From Cornus controversa (Eukaryota; Streptophyta; Magnoliopsida; Cornales; Cornaceae), in the NCBI GenBank assembly GCA_026545225.1, contig CM048852.1, positions 10,913,501 to 10,977,500 on the forward strand: a DNA stretch of 64,000 bases, given 5' to 3'. Positions 22,506-35,000 of this stretch are shown here, one piece after another. Positions within the stretch are counted from its first letter, which is position 1. Every line of letters starts with the position of its first letter. Under the pieces are notes generated by a model that worked only from the letters and a program-made list of their open reading frames with translations, was not told the origin of the DNA and ran no database searches. The translations under genes and the position numbers were made by a program.

Positions 22506-24587
22506 TGTATATATATATATATATAACTTTAGCCCAGTCCAACCAAATCAATAAAATGGATTACCAAACTTTTTAAAAATAAAATGGACCAAGTCCAAGA
22601 GAAAACCTAACTCCATGTTCTGAAAGCCAATCTACATATATTTCTTTAACTACTCAATCCTCTCCACCCTAGCTGCACGGCCCGCACTCCTCTCTGTCTC
22701 TCTACATCCTAAGTCCCAACTCACGACCGCCGATCTGTATTTTGTGTTTACTCTCTCTCTCTATCTCTCTCGTGGCATGGGAGGATGGTGACGATGGCTT
22801 TGGCGAGATCGGAGCAGTGGCTTTGACGAGATCGGTGATTTTCCAGGTATTTCCACTTTTTATAATTTCGTATGAAATTTCTTTTGATGGAAATTTAGTT
22901 TTAGACAGATATGTGCATTCTGCATATGCGTGTGTAATATGTGTATGACAGATCTGTGTATGTGTGTGTAATATGTGTATGATAGATCTGTGTATGTGTG
23001 TGTTTTGTGTGTGTAATATCTGTATCTCTGTATGAGTTTCAAGCCGAGCTCGAAAAGCTGGTGAACCTGACCAAGCCGAGCTCGATTCGAGCTCGAGCCG
23101 AGCTCGAACCACCTCCTACATGTCAAGCCAAGTGTATGAAACGATCTAGCAATCTGCAGACCTACCGATCAACAAGCGTCGTTCACCGATCATCAACCTA
23201 TTCACCACTGCAAGGTCCAAGGACGAGCACCTAATCGTCTCCACAAGCTACCAATGTAAGTCTTCACTCTTCTCTTCTTCCTTTCGAAGACATAAACTGA
23301 CAATTTTTGAAAAAGAATGCCATCTTCCTTTGGTTGAAACCTAGATCTAACTCATTTTGGTTTCATTCGACTTTTTCTGCGCATACCGTGTGACGTCTAT
23401 CAGGTATATCTTCCACAACGACACTTCTCTCTCTATCTTCCATCTCGACACTTATTTCTCTATCTTCCATCTCGACACTTCTCTCTCTATCTTCCATGTA
23501 TACACTTCTCTCTCTCGACACTTCGACAACTTGTTTTGTTTTTTTTTCCTGTTATTTATGATGTTATAAATTATTTACTTAGAATCGTTTTGTTCCGAAT
23601 AGGGGTGTACAAAAGATCAGTAAATGGAATAGGTTGATTTGGTCCTGTTCCAATCCTAAAAATATGGAATCATTTTTAAATTGTTTGATTGTGGTTTAAT
23701 GTCTTACAGGACTAACTAAACCGTTATATATATATGTATATATATATGTATTATACTGAGACTATAGTTGCTGGATATATTAACGAACCGAGCCTAAACA
23801 AAAATATTATGTTTGTTTATTAAATGAACCGAACTCAAACATAGATAAGCTCTACTTGTTTGTTCATAAACATGTTTTGAACAAGCTCGCGAGTATATAT
23901 ATGATATAAATTTATTCTCCAATCCATTAGATATTTTATCATTTTATCTTATTTATTAAGTCCAGTCCAGCCCAGCCCAATTTATCATTTTATCTTTTTT
24001 CTTTCTAATAAAAAAAAAAACCAATTTGTGAAGCCCATAACCATCTCAAGCCCATCCTATATATTCTATCTAACCTACAGTCATCTTATTCTCTCCTCAA
24101 AACCTAGCCGCAATCCCCACTACACAATAGATATCTCAAGATCAATGAACCACTCGACAACAGATCTGAAGCTTCTCTTAGAGAACCACTTGACGCCCCA
24201 ATCCCGACCTATTGCATATACGAAACTTCTCTCAACGGCAACCGCAAAATCAACCAACACTGCAACGAATTGAAGGTAAGTTCTCTCTCTCATCTTATTC
24301 CTAATATGAACTAATCCACTCTTCATCTCTCTTATGTGGCATCAATGGTGGAATTGTGAGTGCCTTTCAGCCTTTGGATGACATGAAATGGATGACATGA
24401 AACTGTTGAGATTGGAGATCGGAAGTGAACAATGAAGATAACATACACACATATATTATAAACGCGTTTCGAGCCGATTTCGAACGTTGAAATGAGGGCT
24501 CGAGTCGAGCTCGAGCATGAGCACTTCTGCTGTAGGCCGAGCTGAGCTCAAACAGGCCACTACTCGGCTCGGCTCGTTTGCAGCCCT
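22045..24587 (+). repeat. Internal duplication, copy 2 (carries an insertion)
   Basis: It matches copy 1 (13880-15591) on both sides of an extra ~890 bp at 22245-23136. It ends at the hAT right terminus used by the outer insertion. The pyrimidine minisatellite is at about 23415-23525 and the donor-like gaaggtaagttctctc near 24270. Confidence 0.75.
22245..23136. mobile_element. Non-autonomous hAT-like insertion defined by an empty site
   Basis: Copy 1 reads gagaagtgta|taaaacg (14071-14085). Copy 2 has the same sequence interrupted, with aagtgta on both sides (22238-22244 and 23130-23136; 7 of 8 bp if the flanking base is included). The left end is gggctgcaaacaagccgagc, and both ends are rich in cgagctcg. 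The right inverted end is degenerate. It contains (TA)n (22470-22525) and (GT)-rich DNA. Confidence 0.65.
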
Positions 24588-25085
24588 AAATATTGATGGA
24601 CCGGTGTTGCATATGTAAAAAGATAAGGAGATGGTAGATTATTTTCTTCTTGATTGTTCGGTGGCTGGGGATGTGTGGTGTGGGACATATTCCTTGCTCT
24701 TTTTGGAGTTCATTGGGTCTCGCTGGGTTTCCACGTTGAGCGTGCTTGAGGCTTGTAGAGGTTTTATAGTTTTTTTTTTTTGACAAGTATAGAAATGGTC
24801 CTAAGTTTTATAGTGGGGTTTGTGGTGTGAAAGGAATAGGAAGTCTTTTGATGGGGTTACTATTAATCTCCTATTTGGGTTTTAAAATTGTCCATTTTGC
24901 ATTCTCTTTTTGTTGGGTTAGAGGAAGGCATTGTAAATCATTGGAGGATTTTTTAGATTTTCTGGATAGTAAGAGAGCATAGGTTTTTTTTTGGTGGGTT
25001 GAAATTATGGTCGCTTGTACATTGTTCCTTTGGGCCCGCTCATTTCAGTGTTTTAAATAAAATTTTACTTATCAAAAAAATAAGT

Positions 25086-26017
25086 AGGAACTGCCTCTTA
25101 ACTAGAATTTGGAGTCTCACATGTTAGTATTTTCTAAATTTTAGTAGCTATAGTTTCTAAGTGGTTCAATTTTTTGCACAACTAAAATTAATGTAATTAT
25201 AAACTAGAAAAAAAAAAAACTAACCTAATTATAATCATCTTAAAGAATGGAAAAAAGAACTTTGTATTATTCCGTTTTGTTTTTGATATATTGACTGTGG
25301 TGAAAGGATTTGGCATTCCTCAAGGTGGTTGTTGGATTAGGTTGGGTCGACCTGTGGGCAATCTACCTTGGCCCCAAGTTGAGAAATGGTTATATGAGTT
25401 AGTTATAGTAACTATTTTTGCAACTGTACATGTATATTGTATGTTGAAAATTTAAAACTAACAGGTGCATATACAGTGACACACTCTTTGGGTTTTGTGT
25501 GTTCTCTCTCTCGCTATATATATATATATATATCATGAGTATTCTCCAGGATGAAATATGCAGACTTAGGATGCTGAGACTAATGTTTTGTATTTTAGAA
25601 ATAAATCCTGAAATCACTATGCCATTGATTTTTCTAGGAAGAGAAATGGAGGATATAAAAGGAAAGTAAAATGTTTAACTTTGGGTTCTTTTTAAAGCAT
25701 ATCTTCATAGGCCTGCTGTTTGATGCCATGACTTCCAATTAAAGAGAACTGCTATTTTGGAGGAACTGTAATATTAAATACAAGTGGAGCTTACAAATGT
25801 AAATGTGTATTGGGGAGTTATTTTTTACTGTTGTTGTTTCGAATGGAAATTAAAGTTTATAAGTTAGTACATTTTTGAAGCATAATTTGCAGATATATAT
25901 GATAATACCATTTAGCTTTTTTTATTAAACAGTTGACATTTTTGCAGATAAATATCAGTTGACATCTACTTGTGGGTGTTCAAAGAGTGATAATTGGACT
26001 TGAGCTATTTTCTAGTA
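25086..26017. other. Region upstream of RPC9: promoter and 5' UTR expected here
   Basis: AT-rich DNA between the LINE-A tail and the RPC9 start codon. An acceptor-like tttttgcag ends at about 25947, so a 5' UTR intron is possible, but no first exon can be assigned from sequence alone. No other gene was seen. Confidence 0.4.
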
Positions 26018-29000
26018 ATGAAGATGTATGTTCTTGCCCTCTTAAATGCTTAGTTTCTATTAACCATAGTTGCTAATATATATACATATATATTTTGTAA
26101 TAGGAGTTGTTCTTCTGCAACTTCTTTTCTTGTTTAATTTCTTACGCTGATTATATATTTATTTTGATTGGATGTCTTGTAGACTGAAAGCCAACAGTCG
26201 TGTACTTACCAACTTTGAAGTGCTTGATTTTCTTCGATCTAGAGGAGCTGTAAAGGACAGACAAGCTATTGCTTCCATAGCACCATCTGAGTTAAAGGTT
26301 GGATATTTTATCCTTGAGTCATTTTAGCTTTGTTTTTAAAGTAAACTTTTTAGAAAAGTAATTATTTTTTGTTTTTGTTTTTGCGTGACTGATTATCTTT
26401 AATGTGTGGCGCAAGTGGAATCCAGTAAAGATTTAGTGTATTCAAACTAGACCTATTGAGGTGTTGAATAGTTCTTTCAATTGCTTTCACTTGCAATTAC
26501 CAATTTAAATTAATCAGTGGCACATTTAGCCACACAGCCACAAAAAGCAGTAAAAGAAATTCAAAGATACACAATGGTTTTTTTCGTGGAAGTCCCACAT
26601 GGGAAGAATCAAGGAGATTTCTCGCTCAGGAAAATCAATCCATTTAAGCAAGATAGAGTTCAACAATACCCCTGATTCAGATTTTAGTCCCTTTAGAATC
26701 ATATATTCTTGATTTATCTCCGAGTACAACATTCATGGCCAGTCGAGACTCCAGTGCCATCGAAATCATCGGCCTGCTTCCCAAGTCAACCACAATCACT
26801 CCCTAGCAACCTGCTTCTCTCCTTTAATGATTAAATATAGTCAACAAGAGCATGGTTTCCACTAAGTTAATGCTTGATTATTAATGCAAGAACAACTCAA
26901 TACCCACGCTAAGAGCGTAACGAGTGAAACTGACATTCACAAGCTCACAAAATTCAACCATCATTATATGCATGAAACAAGGAATGTACAGGTAGGAATA
27001 CATAATGTACTTTGATTGTTGAAGGTTAGTTTCTAATTCCATTTCGAATCTGCAATTATGTTACAGTTCTTAACTTCTTATAGAAATGATTTTCCTAACT
27101 AAGCAAAATTGTATAGGTTGGCAACAAGAATTTACGTACTGATTTCTGTCTGTCTAATGACACATTGTTTAAAAAATAAAATATACTGCTAGATAACCTT
27201 CTGTCCAAACTTGTAACTGTTGGTTTTAGAGACTTGATTTGTCCAGTTTTAAAAACACTTCGAAAATTTTCATTGATTCTTGAAAACAAAATGCATGCTA
27301 CCAAAAAATTTATGCTAGCATTATCAATAGCTTTTATGCAAGCCTAAAATACATGTTGTAATGAAGTAACCAACTTGTTCAAGACATTTTTTTTGACTAG
27401 TACAATATCATTGAAAATGCTCAAGAAGTGAAAGCGAAACCCAAGAACACTACACAAAGACCGAATAGGGCCCTCAATCTCTCGACATATCCACAAAATT
27501 CTCAATTTCCACCATAGATTTACAATATCTCCTCAAACCCAAGAACATATAGAGCTAATAATTGAGAACTCAAGCACCCCATTTGGAGTTCCCTCTTGTT
27601 ATATTGTGGCCCGAATTTTGTCTCGGCTCGGGTCGCGTTGTGACCCGAAAAATGGGCCACGGGGTCCGGGGGCAGCTCCCTCGGGAAAAATTTTATGACC
27701 CGTTTTTCGCTTGCGGGTTTTGGACTCGGGTTAGGACTCTCTTGTAGCCCGATATATAAAGGCATCTAAAGGTTTGGAGGTACTAATGAGAGAAAACACT
27801 GAAAACGCAGAAAGAGAGCGAGAGCTAGGGTTGGGTTAAAACTTGTAATCTCCTGATTTTCGAATATTGAAATCTTTTGCCGGATCTTTGCCGTGGACGT
27901 AGGCACATCGCCGAACCACGTAAATTTTTGTGTTCTGTGCATTGTGTTTGATTCGTTTTGTGTCGTGTTTCGTGATTGTGCTTGGTTTGCGGCTGTTTTT
28001 CTCAACACCTCTCCATCAAAGGATATCATATTCCTTTCCTTCAACAGGTTCAACCACAATCACAGGGGCGCCACCCTCCAAGCATCTCGGACTCGAGTCG
28101 CCACTATACAACCTCTTCAAGCCTCAATAACCCTCAAAGTGGAAAATGGCATAATCCAATGGACTTCGAATAAAGTCACCAACAAATCCCTAGCCACTAG
28201 ACAACGAAAAAGAAGTTGTTGGTTCACCGACTCCTCATCTCTCTTGCACATGCAACACTAGTTCATGATAAGTTGTCTCCTCCTCAAATTATCAAAGCAT
28301 AAAGATCCGTCCCAGAGCTACTTGAGGGGAGCATTGGTACGCCAAACAACCATTCAAGGAAAGGAAGGCCCCTGAACACCCAATAACCTCTAATAGAAGG
28401 AGCGCACCTCAAATCTCCCCTGAGAGGAAGGCATCCAAAGTCTCTCATTTGATCCTACTCCATCCAACCTTTAGGCAATACGACATCACCAAAAACTAAA
28501 AAATGTCATCCAAATCCCAATATAGGAACCGTTTCTCAAACTGCACATATCAAGTCGTCGTCTTGCTATCAAGCTGACAATAGTCGGCAACCAAAATCTT
28601 TCTGTTCGTTGCTATGCTGCATAGTCTCAGGAAAGCACAAGAAAGCAATCAATCTCCACACCATATGTCCTCACAAAAATAAAGATCGCAACCACTTCAC
28701 ACTTTGAAGCGAGATTGTGCTCTAAAAATTCATCCCATCCCTTCTGGGTAAATTTCCAAACTCCCACCCCTACTCCTACTAGCACTCTCACCCTGCAAAA
28801 GGAGATGGTTCACCGACTCCTCTTCCTTTTTGCACATACAACACTAGTTCACTACGACTTGTCGTCTTCTCCTTAGATTATCAATTGTCAAGATCCTCCC
28901 ATAAGCTGTTGTTCACTCAAAAAAGTCCACTTTTAAGGGGACTGTTGATCTCCAAATGGCCTTCCAAGGAAAGAAAGACCACGGAGTTACCAGAAGCCTC

Positions 29001-32000
29001 TGATAAAAATTGCGCACCTCAAAAAAAATCTGTTCGAGAACCCATTCATATCAACTCATCTCAGCCCTCCCCTACCACTTCCTAACTATAGAGTAAAGCC
29101 ATGAAATCTGCGACCTCCCCCATCTCCCAATCATAATATTCTCTCTCGAACTGCACATCCCATGTCGTCCTTCCGCTATCAAGCCGATAACAATTCGGAA
29201 ACCTATGAACTAAGCAATCCCTGTACCAAAGATCCTCCTAAATCTGAACAAGTCTCTTGCTCCTTATCCTAAATTAGATATGTTTGGAAAACTCATTTCG
29301 CCCTTTCTGGTTGAGGAGACATCCCCAGACGGTTCTTTATCAAACAAGGCCAGTTTCGGACTGGTCTCGAGTAGTGTATAATGTTTCTTTTAGCATGTTA
29401 AAACATGTAAAGCTTGAGGATCAAACCGTGTACCTTTGAGGGAATGACAAGGGGATCTACCACTTGTCCAAACTTCATATTTGTTATATTTAACGATAGT
29501 TTTCCATTTAATCTAAATAGAACATTTCATTTGATCATTAAAGATATGCACAATATATTAATGAAAAACAAAAGTGAAATGAATAATTAATATGCTCATA
29601 TATCATATAGAAGTTATCTAATATATATTTTATGATTCATAATATTCTTAGTGCTTTTGATATGTACTATATTTTTCTAATTTCTTTTAATTTTCAGATT
29701 TATTTTCTCTTCTCACATGTTATATATGGTATGAAGTTTCATTTATTTCATACTCAAATATATTATTATTCATTAGTTTAGTTAAAAATGAATTACTAAT
29801 CCTTTTTAATAATGACAACGACATTGAATTTATAATTAGGTCATTATATGTATTAAGACCCTGTTTGGATTGACTTTTGAAAATCGGCTTTCGGCTTTTC
29901 AAGCTGAAAAGCTGTTTTGGACAGTATTTGGATTGGTAAGGCTGAAGAGTTTCGGAGTTCGAAAAGAGTGTTTAAAGGATGCTGGTGTGTACCAATTTCT
30001 TCATTTAGCTTTTGCTTCTCGTTTTCTTCTCCATAATAGCCGAAGCAAAAGCTTTGCCAAACAGGGCCTAAATGGTCTTCAAAAATTTAATAAAATATCA
30101 CTAAAAACCCATTTTATTGAACTCTGTTGTAAAAAATAGCATATCGGTGTGTTTTTGGGCTTATGTTTGAGGTCAAAAAAAAATTCACGAGTGATAATTT
30201 ATTATGTTATATCGCGCCAATATTGACACGTGACCTTTACATTGCATCCATGTCCGTGACTACGAACCATGGTTGTGATATACTTAGAAATTGTGGAGAA
30301 TTCACTTGGTGGTGCTACACTAAGAATGGACAATTTTTTCAGTCGATGATGGTGGCATAGGGCCTCTTAGAGCACCCCAAAGTCCTCTCCTCTCCGACAT
30401 GCAATAGGCAATTACCTGAAAATTCTTGAGGGTGCCCCAAGGGAATTCGAACACTCAACCTCCAAGATGTGAAATGAGAGCTTTACCACTAGGCTAGCCC
30501 CTTGGAGTTCACTAAAATAGAATTGAAAGTTTTAGAGTTTGCATTACATAACTCACTTTCTGATAGCGATAATAAGACCTTTAAACAAAGGATGTCGAGA
30601 GAATTAACCATCCTTTTTCATCAACTGTGAATCCGCTGTAAAAAGGTTTTAAAAAATTAATTTTAGTGAAAAACATTTTAACAAAAATATCAATTCATTA
30701 TTTTGAGCAACTTGCTCTAATGTCAAGTGAGAGTGGCACAAGTGGAACCCAATAAAAAATTTATATTATGGAAATGAGACTTGGAAGGGATGAGTAGGTC
30801 TTTGAATTCCTTTTACTTGCCATAACAAATTTCAATTAATATGGCCATTTTTTTGAGTTTCATTATTTTGAGCAACTTGCTCTAATGTCAAGTGAGAGTG
30901 GCACAAGTGGAACCCAATAAAAAATTTATATTATGGAAATGAGACTTGGAAGGGATGAGTAGGTCTTTGAATTCCTTTTACTTGCAATAACAAATTTCAA
31001 TTAATATGGCCATTTTTTGAGTTTAATAGCCAGTCACAAATTCTAATGGGGAATGAGATGCGATTTGCACACGTGAGTTGTACGTGTTTCAACGTTACTT
31101 TTGGAGAAGAGGAAAAAATAAATAAAATTAGGGATTTTTTGTAATAAGTGCTACAAAATTATATTTCTTGTTATTTTTGGTAATGTTTGGATTTTAGGGT
31201 TATTTTAGTATTTTCATAGTTTAGGGTTATTTTAGTATTTTCATAGTTTAGGGTTTAGTAGGGTTTGCTTAACATTGTGCTTATATAAAGGCTCATATGT
31301 ATTCAAACATTTTCAAGTTTTGATTATTTAATTATTGTTGAGTTTGCTGTGACTTTGCGAACTTTCCTTGTATCTCTTTCTCCCTTTTTGTTCTTGCTAT
31401 TCTCAATTCCTCAGTCTCTCTACACTATCTCCTTCAATCTATCTTCTCACTCCCTTAGTCTGTCATCCCCTTCTTTCTTTCTGGTTCTAAATCAAAATTA
31501 CAACAAGCCTACCCCCTGCATCACATTCAGCCACACAACCATCGAAAGCAATAAAAGAGTGACAATAACTTTTTACATGGAAAACATTAACAGGAAAAAC
31601 CACATAGATTTCTATCTTAGTTTGACCAATCCATGAAGCGAGAGAAAGAGTACAACACCACCCATGAGTCCAGATTCTAGTTCATTTGAAATTACCTATT
31701 GTTGATTTATCCCTGATATACTGTGTTCATAGCCTGTCCAAACTCCAGTGTCTTTGAAATAGCCTGCTTTAATTGCGGTCACTCTCTAGAGATCCACTTT
31801 CTCCTCCAGCTATTGAATGACAACACTCCATTGAGCACTATCTCCGCAAAGTCAATGGAGAGATACTTTGGAAATCTGTTGAGATGTTTACTCCAATGCT
31901 CGATCACGAATGCAAGAACTTGATTACCCACAGTAAGTGCGTGTATGAATAAACTTAAAACTCACGAGCTCAAAATCTCAACTCAGTCGCTCAGTATATG

Positions 32001-35000
32001 CAAAAGTGAAGTTGAGTGCAAAACTATGCTCAAATATGCTTTTAGATGCTTGTATGCTAAGCGTATTCTCTCATTTTTTCCCTCTATTATATTTTATGTG
32101 TGAAGATATATTTATATGTGAAATAATGCAATAGATATGTTCAGAAGTCTCTTAATTTAAGTAGAAAGTCGCGCCAAAGAAACCCATTTTTGGATAAGTT
32201 TTGAACTTGAATTCTTATTCAAATTCAAACTGCTTCTGGTGGTTGAAGTCAAGAGTACACTGGTAGAAGACTCACTGTCTCAACTTATCTACAGGAAGGG
32301 GATTCAAATGAACTGGTAGACAAGTCACTGGAATGGAATGTATCATAGATTGTTGAAAGTTAGTTTTAATTCCGTTTTGAATTCCTAGTTCTATTACATC
32401 TCTTTTTAATATGACTTTCCTTAATCACTGAACAAAATGTACTGATTGGCGATAAGAGTATACCGGTTGATTTGTTTCTGCCCAGAAATACACTGATTTG
32501 GAATTTAAATGTACCGTTAGATAACCTTCTGAACCTGTAGCGGTTGGTTTTAAATTTTACCTCTTGATTTCTATCCAGTTTCAATAACATTTTTAAATTT
32601 TCAGTGGTTTTTAAAACCAAATTGTATGCAATCAAAAACATATGCAAGCTTTGTCAAAAACTCTTTTAGCATGCCTAGGACTGTGTGACCTTGATATGAG
32701 TAACCAGCATGTTCATGACTCACTTGCCTCTTTTGGTCTTCAACAAGATCCTGTACATCTTTTGATCTCTTTGACTCACTTTGATGCTTAAACACTATGG
32801 AATAGAAAGAAAGTACAACACAAGGATTTTGTAATTAATTTTGCAAACTCTTAAGACTATGTTCTAATATTTTTTTTTCAGGTTTATGATTATTTGGAGA
32901 ACAGCGCTGCTTGCAGTCAAACAAGAGAGAGCTTCACAGAGTTCTTGGGAAAGTGCAAAAAGTACGGCCTCAAAATAGCTGAGACTATCAGTATCATCAA
33001 TGTTAGGCCATCTTCGGTTGTCGAAATCGACCCGGTAACTCTTTCAGAATGCTATTGAAGTTCACTTAATGTACTTTCAAACATGTTTCCTTGTAGAGTT
33101 ATTGTTGGTAATGTTTTCCACTTTTGTTTAAAATTCTTCGTAGTTTATGTCCAAGAATCCTGCCTATATATTTATGCCTCCCAGTAATTGCTCCACATTA
33201 TTCAATATAATTATCATGCCATATGTGCAATGAGTTTTGTGCGCAAAGATAGTCAACTTTGTAGCTTGGAAGGCTATTGCTTCTTTTGAGATGCAAGAAT
33301 CTAAAACCACTACAATTTCCATAGGGAAATGTTGCACGTTTTTACTTATTTTTTGTTCCTTTTTAATATATTTCCCTTTTCTTTTTTAATGTTTGGTCTA
33401 CCAAATTAATTCTAGATTTGTGTGACATAGTGTTGCATCAAAGAGATAAGACTACTCTTTGAATTAAAATTAGATTTTTTTAAGTGGTGAAGTCAATGTT
33501 TAATTCTATCAGCAGTTGTATACGAAATCCTCTGATTGGAGATCTATGCTCAATGGATTGGAGTTCGAGAGTGTTTTAGTTGAAGATAGATATTGGTTGG
33601 AAAGGCCCTTCAGTGAAGATGAGGTAGAGACGGCTCTGAGGAGTTGCAACGGTGACAAGGCCCCGAGGATGAATGACTTCACCATGACATTCTTCCAATA
33701 GAATTAGGATGCGGTTAAGAAAGAGGTGATGGATCAATTCTTCCTATATGCGTGGTCAAATTGAGTATGAATGGTTCCTTCGTTGCTCTCATTCCTAAAA
33801 AAATGGAGCTATAGAGGCCAAGGACTTTAGACCTATTAGTTTGGTGGGTAACATCTAAAAGCTCATAGCGAAAGTCCTTGCCTTGAGGTTGAGAAGATAG
33901 ATTGATGGTTGGACTCTCAAAATGATTTTCTTGGCGGACAATAGATTTTGGATTTGGTTTTGATTGCTAATGAATGTGTGGAGTGTCGAATCAGTAGTGG
34001 GGTGCCAGGTATAATTTGCAAACTGGATGGTTATGACCACGTGAATTGGAGTTTTTTGGTGTACATTTGGAGAGGATGGGACGATGGGTTTGGCAAGAAA
34101 TTGAGGTGGATTCTTTTTTGTATTTCCATGGTAAAATTTTCAGTTTAATGAATGGGTCCCCGACAAGATGTTTCTCTATCTCTCGAGGATTAAGGCAAGG
34201 TGATCTCTTGTCTTTATTTTTGTTTTATCTTTGTGATGGAGGCTTTTAGTTAATTGATGTGAATGTTTGAGTTGATGGGTTATATTAAAGGTTTCAAGGT
34301 GTGTAAGGGTTCTTATAACCAGTTGGAGATTACTCACCTTCTCTTTGCTTTACGATACCATTATTTTCAACGAGGCAGAGGAGGATCAGTTGAGGTACCG
34401 AGGTTTGTGTTGGTGTTTTTCCAAGCAGTCTCGTTTGAAGATCAACATAGGAAAGAGCGAGTTATAGTGCCGGTGGGGGAGGTAAACAAGATTGCTTCGT
34501 TGGCTGATATTCTGGGTGTGGTATTGGTTTCTTCTCGATAACTTATTTGGGCTTGCCATTGTTGGCTCCATTGGGGTGGGTGTTTATTTGGGATCTAGTT
34601 GTGGAGCAGTTTGGAGGAGACTTGGAGGCTGTAAGAAGCAATATCTTTCAAAAGAGGGAGTATAACTCTAGTTAAGAATACCCTTTCGAGTCTTGCAACG
34701 CACTTTCTATCTCTGTTTCAGATTCCCTCCTCTGCTTTGAAGAGGTTTGAGAAATTGCAAAGATATTTTCTATGGGGTGGCATGAGTGATGAATTTAAGT
34801 TTCACTTAGTGAATTGGAGGAAGGTGTGCAACCCTATTCAGTTAGAGGTTTAGGTATTAGGAGGTTTGATCTGTTCAACAAAGCTTTGTTGGGCAAAGAG
34901 CTTTGGAGGTCTGGGGTTGAGAAATCCAGATTGTGTAGGAGGGTCATATTTTGAAGTAAAGTTGGGGAGAATAGAGGTGGTTGGAACTCTAAGGAGGTTA

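Larger units (their letters stand above)
13676..24587. mobile_element. Composite hAT-like insertion with 8-bp target duplication
   Basis: The host LINE is broken at AAATATTG, which is present on both sides (13668-13675 and 24588-24595). The left end aggactacaaacgagttgag and the inverted right end agggctgcaaacgagccgag pair with few mismatches. Gag-knob-free hAT-style subterminal cgagctcg motifs are frequent. Two extra bases (gt) separate the left duplication from the repeat. The interior contains a duplicated 3' segment, a copia LTR fragment, a TRIM array and about 5 kb of unclassified DNA. No transposase was recognised. Confidence 0.65.
13540..25085 (+). pseudogene. L1-type LINE 3' end (LINE-A), split by a composite hAT insertion
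   Basis: Two pieces, 13540-13675 and 24588-25085, read continuously as the C-terminal zf-RVT region of plant L1 ORF2. The left piece gives a KAPLKVAFFEWTIVLGRILI-like segment. The right piece gives CCICKKDKEMVDYFLLDC and VAGDVWCGTYSLLFLEFIGS. The LINE 3' tail aaattttacttatcaaaaaa ends near 25085. The element is 5'-truncated and interrupted, hence dead. Related copies lie at 27385-29340 and 33505-36206. Confidence 0.75.

Noticed and set aside
22702..23234. Open frames of 68-136 codons in the hAT-like insertion
   Set aside because: Made of (GT)n-type and cgagctcg subterminal repeats; His/Thr-rich low complexity.
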